Origin: Oscillospiraceae bacterium
GTDB lineage: Bacteria; Bacillota; Clostridia; Oscillospirales; Ruminococcaceae
DNA length: 6,987 nucleotides
Assembly: GCA_016303195.1 (NCBI GenBank)
Contig: JAEDMD010000101.1
Coordinates: 1-6,987 of the forward strand
Reading direction: 5' to 3'
Shown here: piece by piece, positions 1 through 5,087 of the stretch
Numbering within the stretch: position 1 is the stretch's first letter
Layout of the letters: each line of letters opens with the position of its first letter
Notes under the pieces: model-generated
Database searches by the model: none
What the model saw: only the letters and a program-made list of their open reading frames with translations
Told to the model about the DNA's origin: nothing
Translations under genes and position numbers: made by a program

Positions 1-33
1 TCCGAAAAAGAACGTCACAAGGTAGTGGAATAA
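1..33 (+). CDS. C-terminal end of an upstream gene (partial, 10 codons visible)
   Basis: Frame 1 is open from the window edge and reads SEKERHKVVE before a TAA stop at 31-33, followed at once by a second in-frame TAA at 34-36 whose last base is the A of the rsmA start codon. The charged, helix-like tail and the tight spacing suggest the end of a real gene in the same operon as rsmA. In many Firmicutes the gene just before rsmA is rnmV (ribonuclease M5), so that is the first guess, but ten residues cannot prove identity. The frame might also be open by chance. Confidence 0.4.
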   Translation, partial: SEKERHKVVE

Positions 34-35
34 TA

Positions 36-902
36 ATGAATTTAACTAATATAAGCACAGTCAGGGATATTCTCGAACGACACGGTTTCAGCTTTTCAAA
101 GGGGCTGGGACAGAACTTCATCATAAATCCCGATATCTGCCCGAAAATAGCGGAAATGGGCAATGCCGCAAAGGGCTGGGGAGTTATTGAAGTAGGAACA
201 GGCATCGGAGTTCTTACGGCTGAACTTGCAAAACGGGCGGACAAGGTCTGCGCCGTCGAGATCGACACAAGGCTGATGCCGATACTTGACGAGACACTGG
301 CTGATTTTGACAATATCAAGATATTCAACGAGGATGTTATGAAATGCGACCTCCGCAAACTGATAGCGGAAGAATTTGAGGGTCTTGATGTGGCAGTCTG
401 TGCGAATCTTCCGTATTATATCACATCGCCCGTTATCATGCTCCTGCTCGAAAGCCGACTTCCGATCAAGTCCATTACTGTCATGGTACAGAAAGAAGCG
501 GCACAGCGCCTTTGTGCAAAAGTCGGCACAAGGGATTCGGGAGCGATCACTGTCGGGGTGAACTATTACGGAACGGCGAAAACGCTTTTCAACGTGTCAA
601 GGGGCAGTTTTATGCCTGCGCCTAATGTGGATTCGGCAGTTATCAGGATAGATCTCAACAAGGAGCATCAGCTAAGCGAGGAGGATGAGAAATTCTTCTT
701 CAAGGTGGTAAAGAGCGGATTCTCTCAGCGCCGTAAAACAGCGGCAAATGCCGTTTCATCGCTTATGGGCACAGGCAAGGAACAGGTATATGCAGCGCTC
801 AGAGCGGCAGGACTTTCAGAAAATGCACGTATCGAAGCACTGAACATGGAACAGCTTATCGCTTTTGCAATGGAACTGAAAAAACAAGGAGCATCAAAAT
901 GA
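36..902 (+). CDS. rsmA: 16S rRNA (adenine1518-N6/adenine1519-N6)-dimethyltransferase RsmA (KsgA)
   Basis: This cytoplasmic SAM-dependent enzyme dimethylates two adjacent adenines in the 3'-end hairpin of 16S rRNA during late 30S subunit maturation; loss of the enzyme classically gives kasugamycin resistance. The 288 residues match the usual family length. Visible family motifs are an N-terminal GLGQNF (23-28), the SAM-binding loop EVGTGIGVLT (52-61), the acidic AVEID (73-77), NED (98-100), the catalytic NLPYYITSP (124-132), FMPAPNVDSAV (192-202) and FSQRRKTAANAV (229-240). The SAM loop has Thr where the commonest form has Pro (GPGxG), a mild variation. The ATG at 36 is preferred because the protein then begins with the family-typical NISTVRDILERHGF stretch. 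A purine-rich AAGGTAGTGGA lies just upstream. The stop overlaps the next gene's start (ATGA), so the two are probably translationally coupled. Identity is very secure. Confidence 0.97.
   Translation: MNLTNISTVRDILERHGFSFSKGLGQNFIINPDICPKIAEMGNAAKGWGVIEVGTGIGVLTAELAKRADKVCAVEIDTRLMPILDETLADFDNIKIFNEDVMKCDLRKLIAEEFEGLDVAVCANLPYYITSPVIMLLLESRLPIKSITVMVQKEAAQRLCAKVGTRDSGAITVGVNYYGTAKTLFNVSRGSFMPAPNVDSAVIRIDLNKEHQLSEEDEKFFFKVVKSGFSQRRKTAANAVSSLMGTGKEQVYAALRAAGLSENARIEALNMEQLIAFAMELKKQGASK
886..902 (+). promoter_or_regulatory. Ribosome binding site and ATGA stop/start overlap between rsmA and the ABC-F gene
   Basis: AAGGAG at 886-891 lies seven bases before the ATG at 899, inside the last codons of rsmA. 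The rsmA stop TGA (900-902) shares bases with that ATG. A strong binding site plus a four-base overlap indicates one transcript and coupled translation, and it fixes the ABC-F start. Confidence 0.8.
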
Positions 903-2686
903 TATTACTCTCAGCAAATAATATTTCCAAAACATACATGGAGCGCAAGGTGCTGGATGATGTTTCGTTTTTCCTCAATGAGGGTGACAAGGTCGGCATC
1001 GTCGGCATCAACGGCACAGGAAAGTCTACGCTCCTGAAAATACTTGCAGGTGCGGAATATCCCGACGGCGGAACTATCACACGCACTAACGGCATAAGAA
1101 TATCCTATCTTCCGCAGATACCGGAATTTGACGATCACGGTTCGATACTGGAGCAGGTGCTTGCACATCTTCCTGCCGATCTGATGGAGTCAAAGGAGTT
1201 CGAGGCAAAGTCAATCCTCGGAAAGATGGGGATAACCGATTACGATAAGGATATCAGTACACTTTCGGGCGGTGAAAAGCGACGTGCAGGAATTGCGGCG
1301 GCACTTGTCCAGCCAAGCGATGTCCTTCTCCTTGACGAGCCTACCAACCATATCGATAACGAGACTGCACAGCTTCTTGAAGACCTGCTGATGAAGTACC
1401 GTGGTGCGATAGTAATGGTAACTCATGACCGATATTTCCTCAATAAGATATGCAGGAAGATAGTCGAGGTCGATAAGGGGAAGATATATTCCTGCGATGG
1501 CGGTTACAGCGATTATCTTGTCTACAAGGCTCAGCGTGAAGCGGATATAGAGGCGACTGAGAGAAAGAACCGCTCGGTATACCGCCGTGAGCTTGAATGG
1601 ATAAAGCGAGGTCCACGTGCAAGAGGAACAAAATCAAAGGACAGGATAGAGCGCTTCAAGGCACTTGAAAACCGTGAAATACCTGTTGAAGCGGAAAAAT
1701 TGCAATTGCAGTCGGTTTCGTCCCATCTCGGAAAAAAGACCATCGAGATAGAGAATATCAGCAAATCTATCAGCGGAAAACCGCTTATCACCGATTTTTC
1801 TTACATCATTTCCCGTGATGCAAGAATCGGAATCGTGGGACACAACGGTGCAGGCAAGAGTACATTCCTGAAAATGATAATGGGTCAGCTTACACCCGAC
1901 AGCGGAAATATCGTTATCGGTGACACCGTGAATATCGGCTATTTTTCGCAGGAATGTGAATCTATGGACCCGAATATGCGTGTTATAGAGTATATCCGTG
2001 AGACTGCGGACAGGATACAGACTCCAGACGGAACGGTTACGGCTTCGCAGATGCTTGAAAGATTTCTGTTCAATTCAGAATTGCAGTGGAATCGTATCGA
2101 AAAGCTGTCGGGCGGTGAAAGAAAGCGTCTGTATCTGCTGAAAGTTTTGATGGAAGCACCTAATATCCTGCTTCTTGACGAGCCGACAAATGATCTTGAC
2201 ATTGCAACGCTGACGATACTTGAAGATTATCTGGAGAATTTCAACGGCGCAGTTGTGGCAGTATCCCATGACCGCTATTTCCTTGACAGGATGGCAACTG
2301 AGATATTTGAGTTCAGGGACGGTATGTGCAATCGCTATAACGGCAATTACACCGACTACGCACAGCAGGCATTGAAAAGCGTTTCCGCCGAAAAGCCGAA
2401 GCAGAAAGGCGAGAAGAAAGAACGCACCTATACAGGAAAAACAAGGCTGAAATTCTCGTTCAAGGAACAGCGTGAATATGATACCATCGACAATGATATC
2501 GCACAGCTTGAACAGCAGATAGCCGATACGGAAAAGGAGATATCCGCCAATTCAGCGGATTACGTGAAATTGCAGGAGCTTTCGGATAAAAAGGAAGAAC
2601 TGGAGAATACCCTCGCCGAGAAGATGGACAGATGGGTATATCTCAATGACCTTGCAGAGCGTATCGCAAGGGGAGAGATGGTCTGA
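899..2686 (+). CDS. ABC-F family ATPase, Uup/YfmR-type ribosome-associated protein
   Basis: This is a soluble protein of 595 residues with two ATP-binding cassettes and no membrane segments, so it is not a transporter. NBD1 has Walker A GINGTGKST (36-44), signature LSGGE (122-126), Walker B LLLDEPTNHID (143-153) and H176. NBD2 has Walker A GHNGAGKST (314-322), signature LSGGE (403-407), Walker B LLLDEPTNDLD (424-434) and H457. Both catalytic glutamates (E147, E428) are present. The inter-domain linker (about 205-275) contains ELEWIKRGPRARGTKSKDRIERF, read here in two parts: ELEWIKRGPRARG, then TKSKDRIERF. This is the pattern of the Uup subgroup. A lysine-rich stretch (about 498-518) leads into a C-terminal coiled coil (about 520-590), also typical of Uup. 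Known members act at the ribosomal E site to relieve stalled or misarranged ribosomes; Bacillus YfmR does so partly in parallel with EF-P. Location after rsmA fits a translation role. A role in antibiotic resistance is less likely. Subgroup placement is by motif only. Confidence 0.94.
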   Translation: MILLSANNISKTYMERKVLDDVSFFLNEGDKVGIVGINGTGKSTLLKILAGAEYPDGGTITRTNGIRISYLPQIPEFDDHGSILEQVLAHLPADLMESKEFEAKSILGKMGITDYDKDISTLSGGEKRRAGIAAALVQPSDVLLLDEPTNHIDNETAQLLEDLLMKYRGAIVMVTHDRYFLNKICRKIVEVDKGKIYSCDGGYSDYLVYKAQREADIEATERKNRSVYRRELEWIKRGPRARGTKSKDRIERFKALENREIPVEAEKLQLQSVSSHLGKKTIEIENISKSISGKPLITDFSYIISRDARIGIVGHNGAGKSTFLKMIMGQLTPDSGNIVIGDTVNIGYFSQECESMDPNMRVIEYIRETADRIQTPDGTVTASQMLERFLFNSELQWNRIEKLSGGERKRLYLLKVLMEAPNILLLDEPTNDLDIATLTILEDYLENFNGAVVAVSHDRYFLDRMATEIFEFRDGMCNRYNGNYTDYAQQALKSVSAEKPKQKGEKKERTYTGKTRLKFSFKEQREYDTIDNDIAQLEQQIADTEKEISANSADYVKLQELSDKKEELENTLAEKMDRWVYLNDLAERIARGEMV

Positions 2687-2729
2687 GTTTACTCTCCATC
2701 GGCTTGAGCGACGAAATGAATATCATTAC

Positions 2730-2761
2730 ATGAGGGGACATTGTTCCCCTCATTTTATTAT
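2730..2761 (+). terminator. Rho-independent terminator of the rsmA-ABC-F operon
   Basis: A perfect nine-base-pair stem, ATGAGGGGA (2730-2738) with TCCCCTCAT (2745-2753), encloses a six-base loop CATTGT and is followed by the T-rich run TTTTATTAT. It lies 44 bases after the ABC-F stop. The G+C-rich stem core plus downstream T tract fits an intrinsic terminator. The minus strand lacks a comparable T run after the stem, so it should act mainly on + strand transcripts and insulate the efflux operon from read-through. Confidence 0.87.
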
Positions 2762-2786
2762 ATCACAGTGGTTTTTATTATCTATC

Positions 2787-2810
2787 ACATTGTCAACACA
2801 TTGACAATGT
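2787..2810. promoter_or_regulatory. Candidate MarR operator 1: 10-bp perfect inverted repeat in the promoter core
   Basis: ACATTGTCAA (2787-2796) and TTGACAATGT (2801-2810) are perfect reverse complements separated by CACA. The repeat spans the expected -35 region and its last base is the first base of TATAAT, so a bound dimer would block RNA polymerase. MarR-family repressors commonly bind such A+T-rich palindromes in their own promoters. No T tract follows, so a terminator role is unlikely. Operator function is inferred from position and symmetry. Confidence 0.65.
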
Positions 2811-2815
2811 ATAAT
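2790..2815 (+). promoter_or_regulatory. Probable sigma-A promoter of the marR-ABC-ABC operon
   Basis: A perfect -10 hexamer TATAAT sits at 2810-2815, which would place the transcription start near 2822, about 46 bases before the marR ATG. The -35 element is less clear: TTGTCA at 2790-2795 is a good match but only 14 bases away, while the 17-base position (2787-2792, ACATTG) is a poor match. A consensus TTGACA at 2801-2806 is too close to serve this -10 and is part of the inverted repeat. A suboptimal -35/-10 arrangement would suit a promoter that is weak or regulated. Confidence 0.6.
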
Positions 2816-2833
2816 TTATCCGTTTCAACAATA

Positions 2834-2850
2834 TGCTAACCGGGTTAGCA
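2834..2850. promoter_or_regulatory. Candidate MarR operator 2: 17-bp palindrome before the marR ribosome binding site
   Basis: TGCTAACC (2834-2841), a single G, and GGTTAGCA (2843-2850) form a perfect 8-bp inverted repeat. It lies downstream of the predicted transcription start and ends six bases before GAGGTG of the ribosome binding site. The size and near-continuous symmetry match dimeric winged-helix repressor sites, and GCTAAC/GTTAGC-type palindromes are plausible MarR targets. Its sequence differs from operator 1, so the two may bind with different affinity or bind different proteins. As RNA the 1-base loop is too tight unless the innermost pairs open. Confidence 0.62.
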
Positions 2851-2855
2851 AAAGT

Positions 2856-2870
2856 GAGGTGAACCATATG
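2856..2870 (+). promoter_or_regulatory. Ribosome binding site that decides the marR start
   Basis: GAGGTG at 2856-2861 is six bases before the ATG at 2868. An in-frame GTG at 2859-2861 could be read as a start, adding three residues, but it lies inside this Shine-Dalgarno sequence and has no good site of its own upstream. The ATG is therefore chosen. Confidence 0.75.
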
Positions 2871-3314
2871 GCAGAGGTTGAGCAAATAGAGCAGATACTC
2901 GCACTTTTTGACGATGCGATGCCCGAAGACTGGTACAGGAAAATGGATGCATATAAAGTCGGATTCGGCGCTGTACTCCGTGTTCTTGCACAAAACGGAG
3001 GAAAAGCACCATCGGGACTTATAAGCAGAGTTCTCGGCATAAGTACGGCAAGAGTTGCAGTCCTGACAAAGAAAATGACAGCAAAGGGAATAGTCGAAAA
3101 ATGCTCTGATGAGCGTGATGCACGTGTCACCGTGGTAAGGCTGACAGAACAGGGCATTAAGACAGCCTGCGAAATGAAAGATACTATGTATCAGGATGTG
3201 GGCATATTAATTGATAAGCTGGGTATGGAGCGGCTTCTGGAATTCATCAGTACCTCCAAAGAGATAGGCATGATTTTCAAAGAAAGAAAAAGCTGCTGCA
3301 TTTCAGACAACTAA
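2868..3314 (+). CDS. MarR family transcriptional regulator, probable repressor of the adjacent ABC exporter
   Basis: The protein has 148 residues from the ATG at 2868, the usual MarR size. The winged helix-turn-helix covers about 46-96: GLISRVLGISTARVAVLTKKM contains the HTH (about 50-70, read as GLISRVLGIS then TARVAVLTKKM), and DERDARVTVVRLTEQG (81-96) is the wing with the family's D-x-R pattern (D84, R86). Flanking helices at both ends should form the dimer interface. MarR dimers bind palindromic DNA and let go when a small molecule or an oxidant alters them. Two inverted repeats lie directly upstream, and two exporter genes follow 16 bases after the stop, so autorepression and control of efflux is the natural reading. 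Cysteines at 79, 101, 143 and 144, including a C-terminal CC pair, leave redox or metal sensing open. The ligand is unknown. Confidence 0.93.
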   Translation: MAEVEQIEQILALFDDAMPEDWYRKMDAYKVGFGAVLRVLAQNGGKAPSGLISRVLGISTARVAVLTKKMTAKGIVEKCSDERDARVTVVRLTEQGIKTACEMKDTMYQDVGILIDKLGMERLLEFISTSKEIGMIFKERKSCCISDN

Positions 3315-3330
3315 AAAAAGGAGAGAAAAT

Positions 3331-5085
3331 ATGCTAAAACTTTTCAGATTTCTCAGGAAGAAAGAATGGGGATTGATATCACTGTCAGTATGCTTTGTTG
3401 TATTGCAGGTCTGGCTCGACCTCACACTTCCCGACTTCATGGCAGACATAACTATGCTGGTGCAGACCGACGGAAGCACCATGAGCGAGATAATCAGGGC
3501 AGGCATAAAAATGGTGGGCTGTGCATTCGGCAGTCTGGCGGCATCTATTGTAACAGCCCTCTGCGCTTCAAAAATAGCATCGGAATTCAGTGCAAATCTC
3601 AGAAGTGCGATTTTCAGAAAAGTCCAGTCATTCTCAATGGAGGAGATAGGAAAATTCTCCACAGCAAGCCTTATCACTCGTTCCACCAATGACATCAACC
3701 ACGTTCAGATGGTCATAGTAATGGGCTTGCAGGTAATGGTAAAAGCCCCGATCATGGCAGTCTGGGCAATATTTAAGATATCAGGCAAGCAGTGGCAGTG
3801 GATGGCGGCAACAGGTGCGGCAGTAGCGGTCTTGCTTCTGGTTGTAGGTACTTGTGTAGCTATGGCTTATCCGAAATTCAAGAAATTGCAGGTATTGACC
3901 GATGACCTGAACAGAGTCACAAGAGAGAACCTGACAGGAATAAGAGTTGTTCGTGCCTATAACGCAGAGAAGTATCAGGAGGAGAAATTTGAAAAGGCAA
4001 ACTCCGAACTGACCAATACACATATGTTCACTATGCACACAATGGCATTCATGATGCCGAGCATACAGCTTATAATGAGCGGTATCTCCCTTGCGGTTTA
4101 CTGGATAGGTGCAGTACTCATCAACGAAGCGCATATGATGGACAAAGCGGTGCTTTTCTCTGATATGATGGTATTTTCACAGTATGCGATACAGGTTGTT
4201 ATGGCATTCATGATGCTTGTTATCATCTTCATGATACTGCCGAGAGCTTCAGTTGCCGCACAGCGAATCTGGCAGGTAATTTCCACGGAACTGTCAGTTA
4301 CCGGCGGTGAAAAGACCGAAGGTATCGCTGAAAAGCGTGGTGAGGTAGAATTCAGGGGAGTTTCGTTCCGCTATCCCGACGGTGATGATTATGTGCTGAG
4401 AGATATCAGCTTTACTGCAAAAAGAGGCGAAACTGTTGCATTTATCGGCTCGACAGGATGCGGAAAGAGTACAGCAGTCAACCTCATCCCACGTTTCTAT
4501 GATGCAACAGAGGGCGAGATACTTGTCAGCGGTGTCAATGTCAGAGAGTACACACAGCAGGCATTGAGAGAGATGATAGGCTATGTTTCGCAGAAAGCAA
4601 CGCTGTTTTCGGGAACTCTCAGTTCAAACGTAGCATACGGTAAAGCAAATGACAGCGACCTTGAAGAAAATGTGAAAGATGCAATGCACGTTGCTCAGGG
4701 CGACGATATAGTTTCAAAGGATGATGACGGGATAAATGCATTCGTGGCACAGGGCGGAACAAATTTCTCAGGCGGTCAGAAACAGCGAATCTCCATAGCA
4801 AGAGCCATCTGCAAAGACCCTGACATCTTCATTTTCGACGATTCGTTCTCAGCCCTTGATTACAGAACAGACCGTGAGCTTCGTGCCGAACTGAACAAAA
4901 GATGTGCAGGCAGTACAAGAATTATCGTTGCACAGCGAATCGGAACTATCAAGGATGCAGACAGGATAATCGTGCTTGATGACGGAAAGATCGCAGGAAT
5001 CGGAACACACAGCGAGCTTATGCGTGACTGCGAGGTCTACCGTCAGATAGCATATTCACAGCTTTCGGAAAAGGAGCTTGCATAA
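3331..5085 (+). CDS. ABC exporter half-transporter, subunit with degenerate ATP site (TM287/BmrC/LmrC type)
   Basis: This 584-residue half-transporter has an N-terminal membrane domain with about six helices (roughly 15-35, 57-80, 127-148, 158-180, 241-265, 278-303) and a C-terminal nucleotide-binding domain. Visible motifs are A-loop Y348, Walker A GSTGCGKST (373-381), Q-loop Q421, signature FSGGQ (479-483) and Walker B IFIFD (499-503). The catalytic Glu is replaced by D504, and the switch-loop His by Q535 (VAQRIGTI). These two changes mark the degenerate half of heterodimeric multidrug exporters, not a decayed gene, since all structural motifs are intact. An intracellular coupling stretch TGIRVVRAYNAE (202-213) is conserved. 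AAGGAG at 3318-3323 lies seven bases before the ATG. It follows marR by 16 bases and overlaps its partner by one base. It likely exports a drug or amphipathic compound; the substrate is not readable. Confidence 0.95.
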   Translation: MLKLFRFLRKKEWGLISLSVCFVVLQVWLDLTLPDFMADITMLVQTDGSTMSEIIRAGIKMVGCAFGSLAASIVTALCASKIASEFSANLRSAIFRKVQSFSMEEIGKFSTASLITRSTNDINHVQMVIVMGLQVMVKAPIMAVWAIFKISGKQWQWMAATGAAVAVLLLVVGTCVAMAYPKFKKLQVLTDDLNRVTRENLTGIRVVRAYNAEKYQEEKFEKANSELTNTHMFTMHTMAFMMPSIQLIMSGISLAVYWIGAVLINEAHMMDKAVLFSDMMVFSQYAIQVVMAFMMLVIIFMILPRASVAAQRIWQVISTELSVTGGEKTEGIAEKRGEVEFRGVSFRYPDGDDYVLRDISFTAKRGETVAFIGSTGCGKSTAVNLIPRFYDATEGEILVSGVNVREYTQQALREMIGYVSQKATLFSGTLSSNVAYGKANDSDLEENVKDAMHVAQGDDIVSKDDDGINAFVAQGGTNFSGGQKQRISIARAICKDPDIFIFDDSFSALDYRTDRELRAELNKRCAGSTRIIVAQRIGTIKDADRIIVLDDGKIAGIGTHSELMRDCEVYRQIAYSQLSEKELA

Positions 5086-5087
5086 TG
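5071..5087 (+). promoter_or_regulatory. Ribosome binding site and TAATG overlap coupling the two exporter halves
   Basis: AAGGAG at 5071-5076 within the last codons of the first subunit lies eight bases before the ATG at 5085-5087. The stop TAA (5083-5085) shares its last A with that ATG. Such coupling favours equal amounts of the two halves of a heterodimer. Confidence 0.8.

Noticed and set aside
899..2686. Antibiotic-resistance ABC-F (ribosome protection) protein
   Set aside because: The linker motif (ELEWIKRGPRARG) and C-terminal coiled coil are those of Uup-type housekeeping members, and the gene sits behind rsmA with no resistance-type leader peptide.
2672..2697. GGAGAG/CTCTCC hairpin spanning the ABC-F stop codon
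   Set aside because: Six base pairs around a 14-base loop with no T tract; the nearby 2730-2753 hairpin is a far better terminator.
2715..2727. Small inverted repeat AATGA-ATA-TCATT before the terminator
   Set aside because: Five A+T-rich base pairs are expected by chance in such a gap, and it has no positional link to a promoter.
2859..2867. GTG start for marR giving three extra residues
   Set aside because: The GTG is within the Shine-Dalgarno GAGGTG that serves the ATG at 2868, and no suitable site precedes it.
2687..2867. Riboswitch or attenuator leader in the gap between the ABC-F gene and marR
   Set aside because: The predicted leader is only about 46 bases, contains no known aptamer pattern, and its structure is explained by the terminator upstream and two DNA palindromes.
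2825..3157. Minus-strand open frame of 110 codons opposite marR, rich in Ser, Thr and Cys
   Set aside because: Mirror of the MarR coding sequence, covers its operator region, and shows no family motif.
3303..3698. Minus-strand open frame of 131 codons opposite the start of the first exporter gene
   Set aside because: It lies wholly opposite a clearly conserved coding region, has no recognisable domain and is low-complexity in composition; it is a shadow of the + strand gene. The same applies to the other antisense frames opposite the ABC-F and exporter genes.
3331..5085. Reading the Asp504 and Gln535 changes as a decaying pseudogene
   Set aside because: The frame is full length, other motifs are intact, and these exact changes are the known hallmark of the degenerate half of heterodimeric exporters; the partner carries the matching signature change.
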